From Pseudonocardia endophytica (lineage in GTDB: Bacteria; Actinomycetota; Actinomycetes; Mycobacteriales; Pseudonocardiaceae): a DNA stretch of 64,000 nt. Shown here in pieces: positions 50,729-58,175 of the stretch; the first letter of the stretch is position 1; every line of letters begins with the position of its first letter. Made by a program: the position numbers and the translations under genes. The notes under the pieces were generated by a model. The model did not search any database. It was not told where the DNA came from and saw only the letters and a list, made by a program, of their open reading frames with translations. The DNA is taken from positions 1,302,001-1,366,000 of the forward strand of contig NZ_SMFZ01000002.1 in NCBI RefSeq assembly GCF_004339565.1, read 5' to 3'.

Positions 50729-50971
50729 GTGCGAAACCCGAGCGTAGCGCACTCACACTGCGCGCTGCTGGCCGGCTTCGGCCTCGTGGTGTGCGTGGTC
50801 GGGGTGGTGGTCGCGGTACGACCGGCTTTGGCGTGGTTCCCCTGGGCGCTGGCCGTGGTCACCGTGATCGCACTGGTTGATCTCGAGTGCCTGCGTTCCC
50901 GGAGCGCCTTCTTGGCTGGCAGGCCGGGCCGGGAAATCCCGGCCCGGCCCCGAGACGTCAGTCCGCGCTGA
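50729..50971 (+). CDS. Possible small membrane protein
   Basis: Up to 80 aa from a GTG, with two hydrophobic helices (CALLAGFGLVVCVVGVVVAV and WFPWALAVVTVIALVDL). GGAG lies directly on the start, a poor spacing. Its 3' end overlaps the terminator and the last codons of the convergent CBS gene, so the true extent is uncertain. Confidence 0.35.
   Translation: MRNPSVAHSHCALLAGFGLVVCVVGVVVAVRPALAWFPWALAVVTVIALVDLECLRSRSAFLAGRPGREIPARPRDVSPR
50922..50949 (-). terminator. Perfect 13-bp hairpin terminator of the CBS gene
   Basis: GGCCGGGCCGGGA (50922-50934) pairs exactly with TCCCGGCCCGGCC (50937-50949) across a 2-nt turn. It lies 8 bp past the stop of the leftward CBS gene. Confidence 0.8.
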
Positions 50972-51371
50972 GTGCTTCGACCAGCTCACCGACCTGCGGG
51001 TTCGACAGCGAGCGTGCGACGTCGGACAGTGCCACCATGCCGACGAGTCGCCCGTTGTCGATGACGGGCAGCCGACGGATCCGATGATCGGTCATCGTGG
51101 CCAGTACGTCCTCGGCTGAATCGTCCGCGCCGATCGTGACGGCTTCGGCCTGATTGAGGTCACCGGCCGGGAACGACGAGTCCCGGCCCTGCCCGAATAC
51201 CTTGCGGACCAGGTCGCGGTCGGTGACCACACCCTTGATCTTGTCGTCAGGGCCGCAGATCGGCAGGGCGCCGACCCCCAGTTCGGTCATCCGCCGGGCG
51301 GCCTGACCGGCGGTGTCGGTTGTGCGGACGCATTCGGCGGTCGGCTGCATGATCTTGCGTGCTGTTGTCAA
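50958..51371 (-). CDS. Double-CBS-domain protein (Hrp1-like)
   Basis: A 137-aa protein made of two CBS domains: ARKIMQPTAECVRTTDTAGQ, MTELGVGALPICGPDDKIKG and VVTDRDLV, then AEAVTIGADDSAEDVLATM and RIRRLPVIDNGRLVGMVALSD. Its length and layout match Mycobacterium tuberculosis Hrp1 (Rv2626c), a DosR-regulon protein induced by hypoxia. The start is TTG 51371 with GGAGAGGAG upstream. Adenine nucleotide binding is typical of CBS pairs. Confidence 0.9.
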   Translation of the reverse strand: MTTARKIMQPTAECVRTTDTAGQAARRMTELGVGALPICGPDDKIKGVVTDRDLVRKVFGQGRDSSFPAGDLNQAEAVTIGADDSAEDVLATMTDHRIRRLPVIDNGRLVGMVALSDVARSLSNPQVGELVEALSAD

Positions 51372-51682
51372 CGATGCTCCTCTCCGGCGGCCGCGTTACC
51401 CGCGGCCGTCGAGCGGTGCGTGTGACGGAGGCCCTTGCTTGACACCGTCTTGAGCACGTCTGGGCTACCCGACAGCTGCGCCGGAAAACGCTACCGGGCG
51501 GGGTTCGCTGTTGCTGCGCGCCTCCACCCGCACAGCAGCGTCGCGCTCATCGATCAACCGCACTGCCAGATATCCACGGACATCATTGCTGTTGCCCCAC
51601 ATCCCGATCTACTTCTCCATGTGTGGAACGACGGGAGAACGACAGTGCCGTGCCGTCGCGCCACGATGGGGGTGGTCGTGGT
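51372..51682. other. Non-coding gap between CBS and hypothetical genes
   Basis: 311 bp with no supported gene. It contains a short GC hairpin (GCGGCCGCG...CGCGGCCG near 51388-51410) close to the CBS start and sequence of lower GC around 51545-51640. The CBS promoter must lie here. No DosR-type palindrome was found. Confidence 0.4.
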
Positions 51683-52156
51683 TTACAGGTAGTGGGCTTC
51701 GGTGTCGTGGCTGGCTGTGGGTGGGTGTGGGAACGGGTGGAATTGGAAGCGGATCCGGCTGGTCGTGGCTACGGCGGTCGCGTCTCGATCGCGGTGGGGG
51801 TCTCCGGGTGGGGAGTCGCTGGCCCTGGCAGGCGGGCTGGCGATCGCGGCGGTGATGACGCCGGCGGCGTGGACGGGGTCGAGCTGGGCGAGGAGTCGGG
51901 CGAGCGCGGTTGGGGCGTCGCCGGGGTCGTCCGGGGTTTGGATCATGGTGCGATGTGTCGGGCCGAGCGCCCAGGCGGGGCCCTCGCCAGCGGTGGCGGT
52001 GCCGCTGCCGGTCACGGCGGGCAGGACGATATCGAGCAGCCAGCGTGAGGGTTTGCCGGCCAGGGCCGGTGTCCGGTGGGCCTCGATCCCGCTGACCTGG
52101 TCAGCGCGCACGAGGCCGTCGGCCCGGGTCTGGATCCAGATGTTGGTCAGGCTCAT
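51683..52156 (-). CDS. Hypothetical protein
   Basis: A 157-aa protein. The N-terminal half looks structured: MSLTNIWIQTRADGLVRADQ, GIEAHRTPALAGKPSRWLLD and IVLPAVTGSG. The second half is Pro/Ala/Asp-rich. ATG 52156 has GGGAGG at 7 nt. No family name is known to me. It is downstream of the MerR gene in the same direction (117 bp). Confidence 0.7.
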   Translation of the reverse strand: MSLTNIWIQTRADGLVRADQVSGIEAHRTPALAGKPSRWLLDIVLPAVTGSGTATAGEGPAWALGPTHRTMIQTPDDPGDAPTALARLLAQLDPVHAAGVITAAIASPPARASDSPPGDPHRDRDATAVATTSRIRFQFHPFPHPPTASHDTEAHYL

Positions 52157-52273
52157 CGCGAAACCTCCCTGGTGAGGGCGAGCCCGGCCGCGCCCTCTTC
52201 CTGATCGGGCTGTTGCCCGGTGTGGCCGGCTGTTCGGGCGTCGGCCACGGCGGCTCGAGCCGGGCAACGGAGT

Positions 52274-52678
52274 TCAGGTGTCGGCTCGTCGCCCGGATTC
52301 GGCTCCCCGATGGGTGTGGGGAGCGGGCTCGCGGGCGGGGTCGGGATCGGGACGGGTATCGGGGTTGTGGTCGGGGTCGGTGGTGGGGTGCTCGAGTTCG
52401 GTGATGCGGGCGTGGGCGTCGTCGAGCTGGTCTTGGAGGTTCAGGATCCGGGTGGCGGCATCGAGGGACAGTCCCTGGTCGAACAGTTCCCGCATCCGGG
52501 TGGCGATCTCGAGCTGACGACGGCTGTAGCGGCGGTGTCCGCCGGTGGAGCGGTGCGGGGCGAGCACGCCGGCTGTGTCGAGACTGCGCAGGAACGCCGG
52601 CTGCACACCGAGCAGTTCCGCGGCTTGGCCCATCGTGAGCGCCGGGTAGTCCTCGTCATCGAGGCGGGACACACCCAT
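52274..52678 (-). CDS. MerR-family (HspR-like) transcriptional regulator
   Basis: A 134-aa regulator. The winged HTH reads YPALTMGQAAELLGVQPAFL, then RSLDTAGVLAPHRSTGGHRR and YSRRQLEIATRMREL, followed by a dimerisation helix (SLDAATRILNLQDQLDDAHA) and a disordered acidic tail. No Cys effector site is present, as in HspR. ATG 52678 has AGGAGG at 6 nt. The Hsp20 gene about 1 kb away is a candidate target; no CTTGAGT-N7-ACTCAAG (HAIR) site was found. Confidence 0.82.
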   Translation of the reverse strand: MGVSRLDDEDYPALTMGQAAELLGVQPAFLRSLDTAGVLAPHRSTGGHRRYSRRQLEIATRMRELFDQGLSLDAATRILNLQDQLDDAHARITELEHPTTDPDHNPDTRPDPDPAREPAPHTHRGAESGRRADT

Positions 52679-52781
52679 CACTTGCCTCCTGCGCGCCGCT
52701 CTCGGTGATCGGCTCGGTGGTGTCGCGGCCTCAGCGTCTTCCGCGCCGTGTTCGGACGGGCGGGCGGGTCGTGATATGCGA

Positions 52782-52815
52782 AGCGGGGCCCGGCAACTGT
52801 CGGCCGGGCCCCGCT
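52782..52815. terminator. Perfect 13-bp hairpin
   Basis: AGCGGGGCCCGGC (52782-52794) pairs exactly with 52803-52815 around an 8-nt loop. It lies about 100 bp upstream of the MerR start and could stop read-through from the right. The gap 52679-53126 holds this hairpin, the one at 52992-53026 and no supported gene. Confidence 0.6.
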
Positions 52816-52991
52816 GGCGCATCAACGTGCTGGTGGATGATCACTGTTGTCGATGGTTCGCAGGCGATCACCTCCCGCAGTGGGTCGATCGGGGCGCCGT
52901 CCCGGTGGCGCTTGTCGACATCTTCCGAGTGCGCTCGAAATTGAAGCGCGCGCTGCAGATGTTGTCAACCCGTCCCTGAAGCTCCTGGGGT

Positions 52992-53026
52992 GCGGCCCCG
53001 GCCACGAAAGAGCCGGCCGGGGCCGC
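52992..53026 (-). terminator. Perfect 12-bp hairpin after the 53127 gene
   Basis: GCGGCCCCGGCC (52992-53003) pairs exactly with GGCCGGGGCCGC (53015-53026) around an 11-nt loop. It is 100 bp past the stop of the leftward hypothetical gene at 53127 and is the likely end of the Hsp20-side transcript. Confidence 0.7.
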
Positions 53027-53126
53027 GGACAGAGATGAGAGAAGCCCGGATCGGTTCGTGTCGGTATTCGATCACCTCCCCGCGGGACCTCGCGGATCCC
53101 GATCATCGTCGTGTGTCGTAGTGGGG

Positions 53127-53549
53127 TCACCCGGGTCGAGACTCGTCGACCCGGTGACGCCGGCGGGTGTGGCGGTTCGGAGGGCTGCGTTGCCGGGCGC
53201 GGCCGTCTGCCGGGGCGGGGTCGCGGCCGTGCCGGGTTCGAGGGCCGGGCCGCGGCGCCTGTGGCCCGCCGAGCCGATTGCGGGTCGGCCGCGGCCGGTG
53301 GGTGGCCACGCTCGGGCCGCCGGGCGGGCCGGTGCGGGCCGGGGCGGCCGCCGATGGCGGGTAGTTGGCCGCGATCAGCTCGGCGAACTCGCGGTGCAGC
53401 CACTGCGGGTCCGCGCAGACCAGCTCGGCCAGTCCGATCGTGGTGTGCCGCCGCTCCCGATCGGGGACCGCCGTGCGTGCGGTCCCGCCGGCTGCGGCGT
53501 CGGTGGGTGCGGCGTCGGTGGGTGCGATGTGGTATCCGATTGCCGACAT
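53127..53549 (-). CDS. Hypothetical protein downstream of Hsp20
   Basis: A 140-aa protein. A short ordered-looking segment, IGLAELVCADPQWLHREFAE followed by LIAANYPPS, is preceded by an Ala/Thr linker and followed by a long Arg/Pro-rich tail likely to be disordered. ATG 53549 has GGGAGGTGA at 7 nt. It is 61 bp after the Hsp20 stop and probably co-transcribed. No family recognised. Confidence 0.6.
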   Translation of the reverse strand: MSAIGYHIAPTDAAPTDAAAGGTARTAVPDRERRHTTIGLAELVCADPQWLHREFAELIAANYPPSAAAPARTGPPGGPSVATHRPRPTRNRLGGPQAPRPGPRTRHGRDPAPADGRARQRSPPNRHTRRRHRVDESRPG

Positions 53550-53610
53550 GGCTGCTCACCTCCCGAGACGCGGACGGTCGCCGGACGCGTGTGCCGGTTG
53601 GGCGGCCGTT

Positions 53611-54054
53611 CTAGACGTTGATCGCCTTGTGGTCGGCGGCCGGGCTGGACTGGATCGAGATCGTGCGCGGTTTGGCCTTCTCCGCGACCGGGATCCGCAC
53701 GGTCAGCACCCCGGCGTCGTAGGAGGCGCCGATGTTGTCGGTGTCCAGCGAGTCGCCGAGGAACAGCTGCCGCGAGTACACCCCGAGCGGACGCTCGGAC
53801 GCGATGGTCTCGGTGCCGTCCTCGTGGTGGGTGGGCCGGCGCTCGGCCCGCACGGTCAGCGTGTTGCGCTCCACCGAGAGCTCCACCGCCGACGGATCCA
53901 CCCCCGGCAGGTCGAACTCGACCACGAACTCGTCGCCGTGGCGCCACGCGTCCATCGGCATCGCCGCCGGCCGCGACCACGTCCCCGCCGAGGAGAAGGC
54001 CTGCTGGGCCAGCCGATCGAACTCCCGCAGCGGATCAGTCCGCATCAACATCAC
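53611..54054 (-). CDS. Hsp20/alpha-crystallin small heat-shock protein
   Basis: A 147-aa small chaperone that holds unfolding proteins. N-terminal MRTDPLREFDRLAQQAF, the alpha-crystallin domain with DEFVVEFDLPGVDPSAVELS, ERNTLTVRAERR, RQLFLGDSLDTDNIGASYD and AGVLTVRIPVAEKAKPRTIS, and a C-terminal tail. It resembles actinobacterial Hsp18. GTG 54054 or ATG 54051 may start it (GGGAG upstream). The 54055-54240 leader has an AGTTG-tt-CAACT inverted repeat near 54160 as a possible control site. Confidence 0.93.
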   Translation of the reverse strand: MMLMRTDPLREFDRLAQQAFSSAGTWSRPAAMPMDAWRHGDEFVVEFDLPGVDPSAVELSVERNTLTVRAERRPTHHEDGTETIASERPLGVYSRQLFLGDSLDTDNIGASYDAGVLTVRIPVAEKAKPRTISIQSSPAADHKAINV

Positions 54055-54289
54055 AGGTCACTCCCTTCCCCAGCTCACCCCGGGACGGTGTCGCGGGCAG
54101 TCCACCCAGGGTGAGCACGCCTGTCGTTGTTCCGGCACCCGACCGGGCGCCGCCATCGAGTTGTTCAACTACCGATGTGTGCGAGGGCCGAGCCACCGCG
54201 CGGTGTGGGTGACCTGCCCCACAGGCACCTCGGAATATCTATAGTGTGCGACGTAGTTTTTCTGATGTCAACAGGCAAACGGTGATCCG

Positions 54290-54957
54290 CCTCGGTGGCG
54301 CCGCTGCGGGTCGCCGGCGGGAACGACCAGGGCCCTCTTGGCGGGCCGCGGTGAGCTCTTCGACCATGTCATCGCTCATGAACGTCGGCATCTCGTAGCC
54401 GAGGCCTTGCTCGAACGCGCCCCCGATCGCGTCCTTGATGACCTTGTTGACGGTCATCTTGGTGCCACGGATCGCAAGGGGGCGGTCCCTCGGCGAGACG
54501 ATCGGCGAAGGCGGTCGCCTCGGACAGGAGGGTGTCGTCGGTGCACACGTGGGTCACGATCCCGATCCGAGCGGCCTCGTACGCGGTGATCGGGTCGCCG
54601 GCGGGCAGGTAGCGTTTGGCGAGCGCAGGTCCCATCGCCAGCGGTCAGATGGCCGCCGCACCGTCGCCTGCGACAACTCCGATCTGCACGTGGGGGTCGC
54701 GGAGGGTCGCAGTGTCTGCCATGAACACCGCGTCGCAGGACAGCGCGATGGTGGCCCCCGAAGTGGCTGCCTCGCTCCTCAGTGCGGCGACGACGGGGAT
54801 CTCGACATCGAGCAGGTCCCAGACCAGCCTGCGTGCTACTTGGCGGCCAGCGTCGATCACCCCCAGGCCGGCGTCGCGCTGCCACATCAGCGAGCCGGCC
54901 GGATCTCTCGGCCCGGTGAAGAAATCCTTCCCTGACCCGGTAAGCACCTGGGGGGAG
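54290..54957 (-). pseudogene. Broken enoyl-CoA hydratase/isomerase gene
   Basis: Read leftward: LTGSGKDFFTG, IPVVAALRSEAATSGATIAL, DTATLRDPHVQIGVVAGDGA, then a nonsense TGA (54645-54647) where the family has Trp (AAI-stop-PLAMGPALAKRYL), then TAYEAARIGIVTHVCTDDTL. At LAEGPP one extra C shifts the frame; correcting it gives LAIRGTKMTVNKVIKDAIGG and YEMPTFMSDDM. The first ~60 residues are missing, cut at about 54957 where a TetR fragment begins on the other strand. Clearly inactive. Confidence 0.85.
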
Positions 54958-54968
54958 CTACGCGAGCG

Positions 54969-55466
54969 GGCTACAACAAGGCCACGATGAGTGGCATTGC
55001 AGCGCGGGCCGGCGCCAGTAAGCCCGTCGTGTATCGCCGCTGGCGCAGTCAACCCGAGCTGGTTCTCGTCGCCCTCAAGCGCTTCTCTGTCACCGTCGAG
55101 GCGCCCGACACCGGATCCGTGCGCACGGACCTGATGATCTTTCTGGGGCGGATCCTCGACATCCTGGAGCTGCTGCCCGACGGAGCTGTGCGGGGGCTCA
55201 TCGCCGACACCTACGACGACCCCGACCTCTTCGACGACGTGCGCACGCACCTGGCGGGCTCACGGGTGCACGAGATCACCAGGACGATCCTGCGGCGGGG
55301 CCTGGAGCGGGGCGAGGTTCCGCCACGGGAGTGGCCCGCCCGGGTCGTCCGGCTGCCGATCGATCTCCTGAGGAGCGAATACCTCCTCAGTAGGGAGCCG
55401 ATGTCGGCCGAGGCCGTCGCCGGAATCGTCGACGACGTATTCCTTCCGCTGGTCCGGGCAACGTGA
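54969..55466 (+). pseudogene. 5'-truncated TetR-family regulator
   Basis: In frame from 54969 it reads GYNKATMSGIAARAGASKPV and VYRRWRSQPELVLVALKRF, the second half of a TetR helix-turn-helix, and then a normal C-terminal domain (GSVRTDLMIFLGRILDILEL ... EVPPREWPARVVRLPIDLL). The N-terminal arm and first helix that should precede GYNKATM are absent; the frame hits a stop at 54933. ATG 54987 could give a 159-aa product without a full DNA-binding domain. Confidence 0.75.
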
Positions 55467-55665
55467 GCGCGCTACGCCCTTGCCGTCATCTGTGGTGCCC
55501 ACTATTCAGTCACTCGACCGTCGCCCCACAGTGGCGACGTGCTCGACGGAGACCCGATCAGCATCAGTCTCCACGATGATGGGGGCGCGGTTCAGAGAGA
55601 GCCGATGGCCGATCTCGCAGCAGATCCGTGCGCGCATCTCCAGGAGCTCGCACCCGGTCCCGGTG

Positions 55666-56646
55666 TCAACGGCGGTTGAATCCGGCCTCTTCGTCCACCG
55701 CCATGACGGCGAACCCGTCCAGGTGCCGGGCGAGGCTGTACTCGAACAGTTCGTCGAGGTCCGGCGTGATTTCCTGGTGCACCTTCGCCAACAGGGGGAA
55801 GCGCCCGCTGGCGAACAGTTCCTCGGTCCGCTCCCGCTGCGCCTGCAACCACCGGGCCAGCGTCACTCCGGTCTCCTGCTCGGCCTCGACCTCGTCGGCC
55901 GTGGACAGCGCGACGTTGAGCACGAGTGAGTGCAGCGCCATCGCTTCCTGCATCCGCGTCCGCAGCGACAGGCCGAGACCGTCGAGCGCCCGCAGAGTCC
56001 ACTCGGTGTGCTCCATCATGTTCGGGGCGAGCGAGGGCCGCGTGAACGAGACCGCCTTGGCCAGCCACAGGTGCCGCCAGAACAGCGCCCACTGCCGTCG
56101 CGCGACCAGTTCGAGCTTGGCCCGCCAGCCGGCGGGTCCCGGACAGGGTAGTTCCGCGTCCCCGAAGACGAGGTCGGCCATCTGCATGACCAGGTCGTCC
56201 TTGTTCGCGATGTGGCGATAGAGCGACATCGGGCCTACCCCGAGTTCGGCGGCGACCCGTCGCATCGACACCGCCCCGGCGCCCTCGACGTCGGCGACCG
56301 CGATCGCGGTCCGCAGCAGGTGGTCGCGGCTGAGCGCCCGCTTGGCGCCCCTGACCGGACGCGTCGGCAGCCGGGAGGCGGGCGCGTTCGCTCGACTGGA
56401 CGGTCGTGGAGTTCCGGGGGCAGCGCTGACCACCGTCCCCGACCCGACCTGTGCTTCGGCCAGTCCGTCGTCGCGCAGTGTGCCGAGCACCCTGGTCGCG
56501 GTCGCGATCGCGATCTCCCAGCGGTCGGCGATCTGGCGGATGGACGGCAGCCGGTCCCCTGGCTGCAGCTCGCCGGACCGGATCCTGGCCGCGAGTTCCT
56601 CGGCGATCCGCCGGTACAGCGGCTCCGGCCGGGCATCTGACGACAT
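55666..56646 (-). CDS. Chimeric GntR-HTH/TetR transcriptional regulator
   Basis: A 326-aa protein with two DNA-binding modules. A GntR winged helix comes first (LYRRIAEELAARIRSGELQPG, DRLPSIRQIADRWEIAIATA, TRVLGTLRDDGLAEA). After a ~35-residue linker a TetR HTH follows (LRTAIAVADVEGAGAVSMRR, VAAELGVGPMSLYRHIANKD) with a TetR C-terminal ligand domain. ATG 56646 has AGGAGG at 7 nt. A perfect palindrome lies 37 bp upstream. Divergent to the decayed desaturase gene, its former likely target. Confidence 0.88.
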   Translation of the reverse strand: MSSDARPEPLYRRIAEELAARIRSGELQPGDRLPSIRQIADRWEIAIATATRVLGTLRDDGLAEAQVGSGTVVSAAPGTPRPSSRANAPASRLPTRPVRGAKRALSRDHLLRTAIAVADVEGAGAVSMRRVAAELGVGPMSLYRHIANKDDLVMQMADLVFGDAELPCPGPAGWRAKLELVARRQWALFWRHLWLAKAVSFTRPSLAPNMMEHTEWTLRALDGLGLSLRTRMQEAMALHSLVLNVALSTADEVEAEQETGVTLARWLQAQRERTEELFASGRFPLLAKVHQEITPDLDELFEYSLARHLDGFAVMAVDEEAGFNRR

Positions 56647-56682
56647 GCACACCTCCTGATCCATTCGCGGAGCCGACGTCAG

Positions 56683-56694
56683 TGAACTAGTTCA
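56683..56694. promoter_or_regulatory. Perfect 12-bp palindrome, candidate operator
   Basis: TGAACTAGTTCA is self-complementary and lies between the divergent chimeric regulator and the desaturase remnant. The spacing and form fit autoregulation by the TetR module. Confidence 0.6.
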
Positions 56695-56812
56695 ATCGGG
56701 CCGGACTAGTGCACTTCTTACAGCCGCCTTAGCTGCTCGTATTGACGTGTTCGTCGGCTCGGAGACAGTGTACGCGTAGTTCGATACGACGTACTCAACG
56801 AGTAAGGCGATC

Positions 56813-57492
56813 ATGCATTCCAGCGCACCTCCATCGCCGCGAACCGCCGGCGACTTCGCGCAGCTGTCCCGCCGCATCCGCGGCCTGGGCCTGCGAACTG
56901 GCGGGCCGGCTGGCCGGAAACCTCGCGATCGGCATCAGCTACGGCTGGTGGACGAACAAGCACACCCGCCACCACGCGAATCGGAACCACACGCAACTCG
57001 ATCCCGACGTCGCCCCGGACATCCTGGTCTGGTCGAAGGATCAGGCCATGGCCAGCCGCTGGCTGCCTCGCTTGATCGGGAAGTGGCAGGCATTCCTGTT
57101 CTTCCCGTTGCTCACGCTCGAGGGCTGGAACCTGCACGCACCAGGGCCTGTGGGGGATCTACCTGGGGTCGATCTTCGCGCCCAACCACAAGGGAATGCC
57201 CGTGCTCAGCGGTGACCAGCGGCCGGACTTCCTGCGCAGGCAGGTGCTGACCTCCCGGAACGTGCGCGGCGGCCGGCTCGTGGACACCGTGCTCGGTGGG
57301 CTGAACCACCAGATCGAGCACCACCTCTTCCCGAGCATGCCCTCGCCGAACCTGCGCCGGGCGGCGCCGGTGGTGCGGCAGTACTGCGCCGAGATCGGCG
57401 TCTCCTACCACGAAACGAGCCTGGTGGATTCCTACCGGCAGGCCCTGCGCCACCTCCACGACGCCGGCGCCCCGTTGCGCGCCGGCGAATGA
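56813..57492 (+). pseudogene. Degenerate membrane fatty acid desaturase
   Basis: Three frames carry ordered pieces of an acyl-CoA desaturase-like protein. First AGDFAQLSRRIRGLGL (N-terminus), then after a deletion of ~100 residues AGNLAIGISYGWWTNKHTRH with HANRNH (His box) and DILVWSKDQAMASRWLPRL, then in another frame GIYLGSIFAPNHKGMPVL and DTVLGGLNHQIEHHLFPSMP (third His box), ending at 57492. At least one large deletion and frameshifts are present, so no active enzyme can be made. Confidence 0.8.
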
Positions 57493-57511
57493 CTCGGGAG
57501 AGGAGAACACG

Positions 57512-58144
57512 GTGCCCGCACTCACCGTTGCCGAAGAAGTCGTCCTGATCGCCCTCGACGAGGACACCGGCGGAGGCAGAACCCGCCTGGGCCTCGACTG
57601 GGCAGTGGCCGGCGCGGCCATCGCCGAACTGGCCCTCACCCAGAGGATCACCGTCGGCGCCGGCGACGTCATCACCGTGGCGGACGCGACTCCGACCGGG
57701 TCCGGACACCTGGACGCCGTGCTCGCCGAGGTGGGAGGCGGGGTGAAGGTCTCGACACTGTTGCGCCGCACACGCACCGGGGCACCCGGCCGCGCCATCG
57801 GCGCCCTCGTCGAACGCGGTGTGCTCCACCGGAAACGAACCCGCCTGCTCGGCATCATCCCGGCACACCGCTACCCGGCACGGGACACCTCTACCAGGGC
57901 CGAGATCCGCACCAGGCTCGCCGAGACCGTCCTCGATGGACACGAACCGAGTGAGCGCACCGCGGCGCTGGTCGGCGTGCTGCACGCCGCGACGTTGTGG
58001 CGTCGGGCGCTCCCCACGGGCGAACGCAGGCACGTCCGAAAGCGTATGGACGAGATCGCGGCAGGCCAGTCCGTCAGTCCCGCGGTGCGCAAGGCCGTCG
58101 CCCGGACGCGCGGCGCCATCGCCGCGATGGCCGCCTCGGGCTGA
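57512..58144 (+). CDS. GPP34/GOLPH3-family phosphoprotein
   Basis: A 210-aa helical protein of the GPP34 (GOLPH3/Vps74) fold: LTVAEEVVLIALDEDTGGGR, WAVAGAAIAELALTQRITV, LVERGVLHRKRTRLLGIIPA and AALVGVLHAATLWRRALP, with a positively charged KRTR loop that in eukaryotic GOLPH3 contacts phosphoinositide. Bacterial members have no settled function. GTG 57512 follows GAGAGGAGA. It starts a tight row with a flavoprotein (31 bp) and a polytopic membrane protein (45 bp). Confidence 0.88.
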   Translation: MPALTVAEEVVLIALDEDTGGGRTRLGLDWAVAGAAIAELALTQRITVGAGDVITVADATPTGSGHLDAVLAEVGGGVKVSTLLRRTRTGAPGRAIGALVERGVLHRKRTRLLGIIPAHRYPARDTSTRAEIRTRLAETVLDGHEPSERTAALVGVLHAATLWRRALPTGERRHVRKRMDEIAAGQSVSPAVRKAVARTRGAIAAMAASG

Positions 58145-58175
58145 ACCGACCGAACAGACAGACAGGAGCGACACG

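Noticed and set aside
55490..55660. Small minus-strand frame reading MRARICCEIGHRLSLNRAP and on to VGRRSSD
   Set aside because: Looks weakly protein-like but is only ~48 codons, has no clear ribosome site and no recognised family.
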